13,576 nt of DNA from Spirochaetia bacterium (lineage in GTDB: Bacteria; Spirochaetota; Spirochaetia; Treponematales; Rectinemataceae): positions 1 through 13,576 of the forward strand of contig JAJTBL010000016.1 of assembly GCA_021286925.1 (NCBI GenBank), read 5' to 3'. Of the stretch, positions 8,017 through 13,576 are shown one piece after another (position 1 is the first letter of the stretch; every line of letters starts with the position of its first letter). Under the pieces are notes generated by a model. The model worked only from the letters and a program-made list of their open reading frames with translations, did not search any database and was not told the DNA's origin. Made by a program: the position numbers and the translations under genes.

Positions 8017-9708
8017 ATGCGGAAAACTTCCTTAAGAATCATTGCAGCGCTCCTCCTGATTGCCGCGATAGGCGCAGGATATTGGTATTCCCGGCCTGTT
8101 ATTGAGGAAATTGAACCGAACGTTTTTGAGCCCGGGCAAGAATTGTCTGTGCATGGGCGGAATTTTTCCATATTGAATTCCAAACCTGAAATCAGTTTTG
8201 ATGGAGTTCCCCTGCCGCGCTACGACTATACAGTGATTTCCGATACGCTCATCAAGGTAAAGGTGCCGGCAACGGCTGATTCCGGTATTCTTCGCGTCAG
8301 ATCGAATTTGGGGTGGAGCAATCCGCGTATCGTTATAGCCCGGGAAGCACTGCCGCAGCAGGCAGCCCAGGTCAGCGCCCAATCGATTGGTCCTGAAATT
8401 TCGGGAATCAAGCCTGAAGAAGCCAGGATTGGAGACCTGATCGAAATCAGCGGCCTCAATTTTGGAACCAGCACCGCGTTCAGCACTGTCAGCTTTCCAG
8501 ACTCTTCACCGGAACTGCCGGCTGGGATGAGTGCCCCGGGTCTGAGGGAAGCGGTCAGCGGACTGGCTGCAAATCAGCATCTGGCTGAACTCTGGGATGA
8601 CAAAACAATCTTGATGCGAATTCCGGATTTTGCCGGATCAGGCTCCGTGACGGTGCACACACCGCAGGGGAATTCCAATCCAGTATTCCTGCGGATCAGG
8701 CAAGGCAGCGGTTCCCGGACACTGCAGAATCCTGTCATCTACGCAGTCAGACAGAAAGTCAAAATCCAGTCGCGCAATGCGAAAAGCGGCGATCAGATCA
8801 TGATTTTCCTCCCCAAACCAGCGTTATCAGCTTTTCAGCGCCCTTCAGCGGTGCAGGAATCCGATACCTCGGCTATGCCCGCGGAAACTGGGGGTGGGGT
8901 GCAGAGCCCCGTGCGCAAGATTTCGGATTCTGCCGCCAGCTATTCGATTTTTGAAATCAACCCGGCAGCCAGCACGGAGGTGACGGCGGAACAGAAATTT
9001 CTGGTTGCGGTGTACGCCGTTGAGACGGATCTGACCGGCTACCGCGATGGTTTTGGAACTGGAGGGGCGCCCGCATACCTTCAGGAGTACCTGAAGCCGG
9101 ACGGGCTTGTCCCCGCTGGTGTCACGAACCTTGTTGATACGGCGAAGAAAATCATCGGCCAGGAAAAAAACCTCCAGAAGAAAGCAATGCTGCTTTGGAA
9201 CTGGGCACAGAAAAATATCAATTATATGCCTGAAAAAGAAAAGCCGATGTGGCCCCTGGCCAATTCTGCCGCTTCCGCCTTCGCTGCGAAAAAGGCAGGA
9301 ACGCGCTCGTTTGTCCTCATTGTCTCAGCGCTTTTCAGGGCAGCAGGGATTCCTGCAGTCCCGGTCAGCGGTTTTCTGGTGCGGCAGGACAATGTAACCA
9401 TTCCGCATTTTTGGCTCGAATATTATTTGCCCGCGGTCGGCTGGATTCCTGCTGATCCGGTTCTCGCGATGGGCAAGACTCCGACAGGATTCATCCCTGA
9501 ATTCCAGGCTTCCTCACACTATTTCGGCGCCCTGGATAATCGGCACATAGCCATCTCTCGCGGTCTTCCGGAAGCGGTTTCAGCCGATCCGGCTGAAAAA
9601 AATGTTCAAAACAAAGCGCTCTGGAGTTTTCAAAATATTTTCGAAACCAGCCGAAGCGTGAATTATGAGAGCTTCTGGTTCGATCTGGAAATCACGGGGC
9701 GATACTGA
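8017..9708 (+). CDS. Membrane-anchored protein with two IPT/TIG domains and a cysteine-less transglutaminase-like domain
   Basis: 563 residues. A short basic N-terminus and a hydrophobic segment (7-24) indicate an uncleaved anchor or signal sequence, placing the rest outside the cytoplasmic membrane. Residues about 27-108 and 126-227 are two IPT/TIG immunoglobulin-like domains: PGQELSVHGRNF (39-50) and IGDLIEISGLNFG (138-150) are the typical openings, each followed by a later SNP turn (101-103, 220-222). A variable Ser/Pro/Ala-rich region spans about 270-325. Residues about 372-482 resemble a transglutaminase-core domain, with LFRAAGIPAVPVSGF (439-453), His464 in PHFWLEYY and Asp480 in GWIPADP. 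The nucleophile position, normally Cys in a G-x-C context, is Thr429 (KAGTRSF), and the whole protein has no cysteine, so thiol catalysis is excluded. It may bind glycans or proteins rather than cross-link or cleave. It starts 18 bases after the small exported protein, with GAGAG at 8006-8010 as a modest ribosome binding site, and is the last gene of the ECF operon. Confidence 0.88.
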   Translation: MRKTSLRIIAALLLIAAIGAGYWYSRPVIEEIEPNVFEPGQELSVHGRNFSILNSKPEISFDGVPLPRYDYTVISDTLIKVKVPATADSGILRVRSNLGWSNPRIVIAREALPQQAAQVSAQSIGPEISGIKPEEARIGDLIEISGLNFGTSTAFSTVSFPDSSPELPAGMSAPGLREAVSGLAANQHLAELWDDKTILMRIPDFAGSGSVTVHTPQGNSNPVFLRIRQGSGSRTLQNPVIYAVRQKVKIQSRNAKSGDQIMIFLPKPALSAFQRPSAVQESDTSAMPAETGGGVQSPVRKISDSAASYSIFEINPAASTEVTAEQKFLVAVYAVETDLTGYRDGFGTGGAPAYLQEYLKPDGLVPAGVTNLVDTAKKIIGQEKNLQKKAMLLWNWAQKNINYMPEKEKPMWPLANSAASAFAAKKAGTRSFVLIVSALFRAAGIPAVPVSGFLVRQDNVTIPHFWLEYYLPAVGWIPADPVLAMGKTPTGFIPEFQASSHYFGALDNRHIAISRGLPEAVSADPAEKNVQNKALWSFQNIFETSRSVNYESFWFDLEITGRY

Positions 9709-9733
9709 CAGCTGCCAAAATCCATGATACAAT
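9705..9733 (+). promoter_or_regulatory. Sigma-70 type promoter of glyA
   Basis: CTGACA (9705-9710) and TACAAT (9728-9733), each matching the consensus at 5 of 6 positions, are separated by exactly 17 bases. The -35 box overlaps the stop codon of the preceding gene. Transcription would start near 9740, giving a leader of about 65 bases. This is the best promoter visible in the window, and it separates glyA from the ECF operon. Confidence 0.7.
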
Positions 9734-9744
9734 AATCAGACTTT

Positions 9745-9773
9745 GAGCCTGCGTGGAAACCACGGTTCGGCTC
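9745..9773 (+). promoter_or_regulatory. Two-part hairpin in the glyA leader
   Basis: GAGCC (9745-9749) pairs with GGCTC (9769-9773). Inside, CGTGG (9752-9756) pairs with CCACG (9760-9764) around an AAA loop, leaving an asymmetric internal loop (2 bases against 4). No U-tract follows, so it is not a standard terminator. It sits between the predicted transcription start and the ribosome binding site. CTCC at 9771-9774 could alternatively pair with the GGAG of the ribosome binding site at 9795-9798, so two exclusive structures are possible. Confidence 0.5.
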
Positions 9774-9794
9774 CTTTCAGAAGAGACTGCCTCC

Positions 9795-9800
9795 GGAGGA
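9795..9800 (+). promoter_or_regulatory. Ribosome binding site of glyA inside a perfect palindrome
   Basis: GGAGGA ends 5 bases before the ATG at 9806 and is the right half of CCTCCGGAGG (9790-9799). It fixes the start at 9806 rather than the longer open frame from 9743. Confidence 0.88.
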
Positions 9801-9805
9801 ATACA

Positions 9806-11089
9806 ATGTCATTCATTGAGTCATTTGATCCTGAATTGTGGTCTGCGATGCAGAGCGAAGCGGCTCGGCAGTGCGACAAACTCGAACTGATAGCCAGTGA
9901 GAACTATACTTCCAAAGCTGTCATGGAAGCTGTCGGCTCCGTTCTGACCAATAAATACGCGGAAGGATATCCCGGCAAGCGCTATTATGGCGGCTGTGAA
10001 TTTGTGGATATGGCGGAAAACCTCGCCCGCGACCGCGCCAAACAGCTCTTCGGATCGGACCATGCCAATGTTCAGCCGCATTCAGGCAGTCAGGCCAACA
10101 TGGGCGTTCTTTTCGCAGCACTCAACCCTGGTGATACTATTCTGGGCATGGATCTGGCACACGGCGGCCATCTGACCCATGGCGCTCCTGTCAGTTTTTC
10201 CGGAAAAATGTACAAGGTTGTGCGATACGGTGTCCGCAGGGATACTGAGACCATCGATTATGACCAGGTTGCCCAGCTTGCCCGCGAGCACAAACCTAAA
10301 ATGATTATCGCCGGTGCTTCGGCCTATTCGCGGATTATCGATTTCGATGCCTTCAGAAAAATCGCGGATGAAGTCGGCGCCTATCTCATGGTAGACATGG
10401 CGCATATCGCCGGACTGGTTGCCACGGGCCGCCACCCGAGCCCTATCAAAATTGCCGATTTTACGACGACGACAACCCATAAGACCTTGCGCGGTCCCCG
10501 AGGCGGCATGATTTTTGTCGGTAATGACCGGGAAAACAACCGGGGGATCATGACACCCAAGGGCGACGCGCTGAAAAAATGGTCGGAAGTGATCGATGGG
10601 ACCATCATGCCCGGCATTCAGGGCGGACCGCTGATGCACGTCATTGCCGGAAAGGCCGTCGCGATGAAAGAAGCGCTTGCTCCCTCTTTTGCAGAATATA
10701 TCGACAGAGTCATCGCCAACGCGGCGACACTGGCCAGAAGCCTGTCAGCCAGCGGTGCGAGGATTGTCTCGGGCGGTACCGACAACCATTTGATGCTGGT
10801 GGATCTGAGCCCGCTGGGCATAACGGGCAAGGAAGCGGAAAAATGGCTGGATGAGGCCAATATCACGGTCAATAAGAATGGCATTCCCTTCGACCAGAAA
10901 AGTCCCTTTGTCACCTCGGGCATCCGCGTCGGTTCTCCAGCCGTCACCACCAGAGGCATGGGACCTGCTGAAATGGAAAAAATCGCGGCCTTTATCATGG
11001 ATGTGCTGAAGTCGAAAGGCGACAGCGCCGTCATCGCCAAAGTCAAAGGAGAAGTACTGGCTTTGACGAAACTATTCCCGCTTCCCTGA
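9806..11089 (+). CDS. glyA: Serine hydroxymethyltransferase
   Basis: This PLP enzyme of the cytoplasm interconverts serine plus tetrahydrofolate with glycine plus 5,10-methylene-tetrahydrofolate, the main source of one-carbon units for purine, thymidylate and methionine synthesis. Its 427 residues are a typical bacterial length. Clear family blocks are LELIASENYTSKAVMEAVGS (26-45), the substrate-loop region YAEGYPGKRYYGGCEFVD (51-68), HSGSQANMGV (92-101), VDMAHIAGLVATG (196-208) and the PLP lysine region TTTTTHKTLRGPRGG (220-234), with Lys226 forming the Schiff base. It has its own promoter and a structured leader. The next gene starts 8 bases after its stop, with no terminator between, so they are probably co-transcribed. 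Confidence 0.97.
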   Translation: MSFIESFDPELWSAMQSEAARQCDKLELIASENYTSKAVMEAVGSVLTNKYAEGYPGKRYYGGCEFVDMAENLARDRAKQLFGSDHANVQPHSGSQANMGVLFAALNPGDTILGMDLAHGGHLTHGAPVSFSGKMYKVVRYGVRRDTETIDYDQVAQLAREHKPKMIIAGASAYSRIIDFDAFRKIADEVGAYLMVDMAHIAGLVATGRHPSPIKIADFTTTTTHKTLRGPRGGMIFVGNDRENNRGIMTPKGDALKKWSEVIDGTIMPGIQGGPLMHVIAGKAVAMKEALAPSFAEYIDRVIANAATLARSLSASGARIVSGGTDNHLMLVDLSPLGITGKEAEKWLDEANITVNKNGIPFDQKSPFVTSGIRVGSPAVTTRGMGPAEMEKIAAFIMDVLKSKGDSAVIAKVKGEVLALTKLFPLP

Positions 11090-11097
11090 AAACAGCC

Positions 11098-12174
11098 TTG
11101 ATTTACCTCGATGAAGCAGCGGGGCGGTGGTACGCGGATGGAATTCTGCAAGCCGCCGCCTCGCGGCATTTTTACACATTCAATCTGCTTCGGAAAGAAA
11201 CCTGGGAACCGGTTGTCAGAGCCTGGGAGACCGAGATGCATGCCGAGCTTTGGTCGCGCTACCAGCTTGACAACTTCGGTGCGCTCCTGGTCGCAGCCTT
11301 TCGCTATGCCCCAGACGCCCTGCCTGAATCATCAGCAAGCAGGGCGGAGCGGGGACTGCCGGCCCTGCCTGCCGTATCCGAAACCGATTCGCGTGCTTGT
11401 TCAATCGGGCGCTTTGCCCGCGCCAACTGGTATCATGAAGTGCTGGCGCGGCTTTCGGATTGCGCGCGCCTGGTGACGGAAGAAGCCAAATCCCAGGGCA
11501 AAGCTCTTTTCCCGCCGCGCCAGTGGCATCGCTTTGTCAATTCTAAATTTCCTGAAAAAGCCCTCGCGATTGCGGCAGGGCTTGGCACCATAGGCAGGAA
11601 TGGGCTCGTCATTGCGCGCCGAACCGACCTGACAGGCTTTTTTGACAATGCTGGCCGCGGTGCGACTGCCGGTGAAGCTGGGTGGTCCTCAGCGGTGGTT
11701 CTCGGCCTCATGTTCCTGCCCTTCGATTTTTCGCCTGAAACCAGCCTGCCGCCCCGAAACATTCTCCAACCGCTTGCGCTCTGCGGCTCCTGCACAAGCT
11801 GTATCCGTGCCTGTCCCTCAAGGGCTCTCGAATTCAGCGAGGTTCCAGCCTATCATCGGGAATCCTGCATCCAAAACTATACAAGCTCAGCCGGTCTGAT
11901 GCCTGAATCCGTTCAAAAAGCCTGGGGCCGGCAGCTCTATGGCTGTGACATCTGCCTGGAAGCCTGCCCCTGGTTCAAACCCGACAGCGCTGCCAGAAGC
12001 GCTCTTGGCTGTATCGGCGGCTTTTTCGACGCCGCCGCGATCTCCGAAATGTCCGATGACCAGCTGAAGCTGATGCTCAAAGGCTCCGCGCTTGACCAGA
12101 AATGGATAGAACCGGAAGCTCTGCGCAGGAATGCCCGGCTTGTCCTGCAGCAGCGGGGTTCCGCAGAAACCTGA
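11098..12174 (+). CDS. QueG-like double [4Fe-4S] cluster protein (epoxyqueuosine reductase family, divergent)
   Basis: 358 residues from a TTG start, 8 bases after glyA, without a clear ribosome binding site; expression may depend on coupling. QueG is a cobalamin-dependent enzyme that reduces epoxyqueuosine to queuosine in tRNA wobble positions. Support: LLVAAFRYAP (63-72), matching the DUF1730 core; EKALAIAAGLGTIGRNGLVI (153-172), matching the family's EK..A..AGLG.iGKN motif; and eight cluster cysteines, in C229-x2-C232-x2-C235-x3-C239-P, then C257 (ESCIQ) and C283-x2-C286-x3-C290-P (GCDICLEACPW). Differences: the usual FVDS motif reads FVNS (146-149), so Asn148 replaces the aspartate reported as proton donor, and the GK of the GLG motif is GR. 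The C-terminal HEAT extension of some QueG proteins is absent. It may be a true QueG with altered chemistry or a paralogue with another substrate, so I give no symbol. Confidence 0.82.
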   Translation: MIYLDEAAGRWYADGILQAAASRHFYTFNLLRKETWEPVVRAWETEMHAELWSRYQLDNFGALLVAAFRYAPDALPESSASRAERGLPALPAVSETDSRACSIGRFARANWYHEVLARLSDCARLVTEEAKSQGKALFPPRQWHRFVNSKFPEKALAIAAGLGTIGRNGLVIARRTDLTGFFDNAGRGATAGEAGWSSAVVLGLMFLPFDFSPETSLPPRNILQPLALCGSCTSCIRACPSRALEFSEVPAYHRESCIQNYTSSAGLMPESVQKAWGRQLYGCDICLEACPWFKPDSAARSALGCIGGFFDAAAISEMSDDQLKLMLKGSALDQKWIEPEALRRNARLVLQQRGSAET

Positions 12175-12188
12175 GCCTGCGTTTGCAT

Positions 12189-12216
12189 TTTCACTTCGCC
12201 GGTTTTTTGCTATAGT
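12189..12216 (+). promoter_or_regulatory. Extended -10 promoter of epmA
   Basis: TATAGT (12211-12216) is preceded by TG plus one base (12208-12210), an extended -10 element. A weak -35 box, TTTCAC (12189-12194), lies 16 bases upstream. Six bases (12217-12222) separate the -10 box from the ATG at 12223, so transcription would start at or next to the start codon. Confidence 0.5.
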
Positions 12217-12222
12217 GTGCCT

Positions 12223-13230
12223 ATGGACATACGCATGATGGAGGCCCGCTCACGGCTCCTGACCATTACCCGGGAATTTTTCCTCTCTCGCGGCTATCTC
12301 GAAACCGACACGCCGGCCCTCGCCCCTTCGCTGATTCCTGAATCCTGCCTGGAAGTCTTTGCGACGGAATATGTGCACCCCATCGAGGGCAGAACGCCGC
12401 TGTATCTCATTCCTTCGCCTGAAATCTGGATGAAAAAGATTATTGCCGAAACGGGCAGAAGCGTGTTTCAGCTTTGCAAATCATGGCGAAATGCCGAATC
12501 CCGTTCGCGGATACACAGTCCGGAATTTACCATGCTGGAATATTACGGCGTCGGGCTGTCGAGCGCGGACAACATCCGCCTGACCGAGGAGCTTTTTTCA
12601 GCCTTGAAAACCGAATCGACCCCTTCCCAAGCCTTGCCGCCTTTCCGCGTCATGACCATGAAAGAAGCCTGGGCCGAATTTGCGCATGCCGATCTCGATG
12701 CTCTGCAATCCGCAGAGGCGATGCGGGATGCCTGCCGTCAGCGAGACCTGCTGGTGTCGCCGGCCACCTCGTGGGAAGACGCCTTCAATATCATTTTCTT
12801 AAGCCTTGTCGAACCCAATCTGCCGCAAGACCGGCCGCTGGTGCTGAATGAATATCCTGCCGGAATCGAATGCCTCGCGAAGGACATTCCAGGAACCATG
12901 TACAAGGAGCGCTGGGAACTGTATGTGTCCGGCATCGAAATTGCCAACTGCTTTACCGAAATGGCAAACCCCTCAGCGGTGCGCGCGTATTTTGCCTCCC
13001 AGTCAATGAAAAAAAAGGACGCGCTGGTGCCGCATAACGTTGACACAGAATACGCCGATGTTTTTGAGCATTTTCCGCCCTGTTCTGGCGTCGCTGTCGG
13101 ATTTGACCGTCTGCTCATGATTTTGACCGGAAAAAAGGACATCGCCGACGTGCAATACTTCCCTTTTGCAGGGATTGCAAAAGCGGATTCGCACCGTAAG
13201 TCTTTACAAAACTTGAATTTTCCGCAATAG
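12223..13230 (+). CDS. epmA: EF-P--(R)-beta-lysine ligase
   Basis: EpmA (also PoxA, GenX, YjeA) is a class II lysyl-tRNA synthetase paralogue without the anticodon-binding domain. It activates (R)-beta-lysine and attaches it to a lysine of elongation factor P, which relieves stalling at polyproline. The 335 residues match the family's length (about 325), far shorter than LysRS. Class II motif 2 is FQLCKSWRNAESRSRIHSPE (82-101) followed by FTMLEYY, and motif 3 is GVAVGFDRLLMIL (289-301). SGIEIANCFTEM (236-247) corresponds to the family's IELANGF.EL segment, with Cys where Gly is usual. efp follows 88 bases downstream, which fixes the assignment well. The start chosen is the ATG at 12223. A GTG at 12217 adds two residues, and neither has a ribosome binding site. 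The aminomutase partner EpmB is not in the window. Confidence 0.93.
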   Translation: MDIRMMEARSRLLTITREFFLSRGYLETDTPALAPSLIPESCLEVFATEYVHPIEGRTPLYLIPSPEIWMKKIIAETGRSVFQLCKSWRNAESRSRIHSPEFTMLEYYGVGLSSADNIRLTEELFSALKTESTPSQALPPFRVMTMKEAWAEFAHADLDALQSAEAMRDACRQRDLLVSPATSWEDAFNIIFLSLVEPNLPQDRPLVLNEYPAGIECLAKDIPGTMYKERWELYVSGIEIANCFTEMANPSAVRAYFASQSMKKKDALVPHNVDTEYADVFEHFPPCSGVAVGFDRLLMILTGKKDIADVQYFPFAGIAKADSHRKSLQNLNFPQ

Positions 13231-13248
13231 TATACGCCTGCGTGAAAT

Positions 13249-13263
13249 CGGTGCACCGCACCG
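13249..13263 (+). other. Perfect 6-bp hairpin between epmA and efp
   Basis: CGGTGC (13249-13254) and GCACCG (13258-13263) form a GC-rich stem with an ACC loop, 18 bases after the epmA stop. The sequence after it is AT-rich (GTCATTATTCTTATT) without a clean run of T. It may be a weak terminator of epmA or a leader element of efp. No convincing efp promoter is visible in the 88-base gap. Confidence 0.45.
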
Positions 13264-13318
13264 GTCATTATTCTTATTGCAACGCCCGCCTTAAAAGAGC
13301 GGACAAAAGGAATTTTTT

Positions 13319-13576
13319 ATGGTTCGTGGTGGTGAAATCAATATCGGTACCTGCCTTCTGATCAATGGCAACCCGCACATTGTCGTGGAGCGGGAATTCG
13401 TCAGTCCGGGAAAAGGTTCTGCCTTTGCCCGTGTCAAGGCGAAAAACCTCAAATCCGGCAACGTGATTACTCAGACAATCAAGACTGCAGATTTTGTGGA
13501 AGACGCTCAGGTTGATCTGGTCGATTGCCAGTATCAGTATTCTGACGGTGAAAACTTCATGTTCATGAACAATGAA
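13319..13576 (+). CDS. efp: Elongation factor P (3' end cut by window)
   Basis: 86 residues are seen and the frame is open to the window edge (full length is about 185-190). The N-terminal KOW-like domain includes INGNPHIVVEREFVSPGKGS (15-34) and AFARVKAKNL, followed by the start of the OB domain with the QYQYSDGENFMFMNNE pattern (71-86). EF-P binds next to the P-site tRNA of stalled ribosomes and promotes peptide bonds between prolines. Lys32 in SPGKGSAF is the modification site, and lysine, not arginine, at that site fits modification by the adjacent EpmA. AAAAGG (13305-13310) lies 8 bases before the ATG. Confidence 0.96.
   Translation, partial: MVRGGEINIGTCLLINGNPHIVVEREFVSPGKGSAFARVKAKNLKSGNVITQTIKTADFVEDAQVDLVDCQYQYSDGENFMFMNNE

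Noticed and set aside
9745..9773. glyA leader hairpin as a glycine or tetrahydrofolate riboswitch
   Set aside because: The leader is too short and lacks the conserved cores I remember for these classes.
9743..9805. Upstream extension of glyA from a TTG
   Set aside because: GGAGGA 5 bases before the ATG at 9806 and the family N-terminus fix the start. The region is better explained as an untranslated leader.
10082..10639. 185-codon minus-strand frame antisense to glyA
   Set aside because: It is a shadow of the strongly conserved glyA coding frame, with no motif of its own.

Overview
The window looks like chromosomal core DNA from a spirochaete, most likely Treponema/Rectinema-like. The evidence is the run murB / cysS / ECF sigma factor, which as I remember is also the gene order in Treponema pallidum, together with the style of the anti-sigma N-terminus and the use of TTG and GTG starts. 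Base composition is moderate and even throughout. I see no insertion sequence, phage gene, CRISPR array, tRNA or rRNA, so this is not an accessory island. The phylum call is inference from memory; no search was run.

Layout. A minus-strand block runs leftward from about 4656: murB (peptidoglycan precursor reductase), a CPA2-type cation/proton antiporter with a large cytoplasmic tail (UspA-like region plus a PTS EIIA-like domain), and 10 bases later a membrane protein in which a DUF1295 (steroid 5-alpha-reductase-like) domain is fused in frame to a lipocalin domain that continues past the left edge of the window. A plus-strand block runs rightward from 4710: cysS, then a tightly packed ECF sigma-factor operon (sigma factor; membrane anti-sigma factor with a zinc-binding motif; a small exported protein; a membrane-anchored protein with two IPT/TIG domains and a transglutaminase-like domain that has lost its cysteine), then glyA with its own promoter and a hairpin leader, a QueG-like iron-sulfur protein, epmA, and the first 86 codons of efp.

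How the genes fit together. cysS, glyA, epmA and efp serve translation, and QueG-like proteins act in queuosine tRNA modification. epmA and efp are substrate partners: EpmA attaches beta-lysine to the EF-P lysine (Lys32 here). The four-gene ECF unit reads as a self-contained envelope-sensing module. An anchored anti-sigma factor would hold the sigma factor, and the two downstream proteins are predicted to lie outside the cytoplasmic membrane.

Most worth a second look: (1) the DUF1295-lipocalin fusion at the left edge; (2) the cysteine-free transglutaminase-like protein in the ECF operon; (3) an Asn at the position of the catalytic Asp in the QueG-like protein; (4) promoter-like -10 boxes six bases before the start codons of epmA and the antiporter, suggesting leaderless mRNAs; (5) the hairpin leader of glyA and an octamer shared by three intergenic gaps. 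All promoter, hairpin and terminator calls were made by eye.
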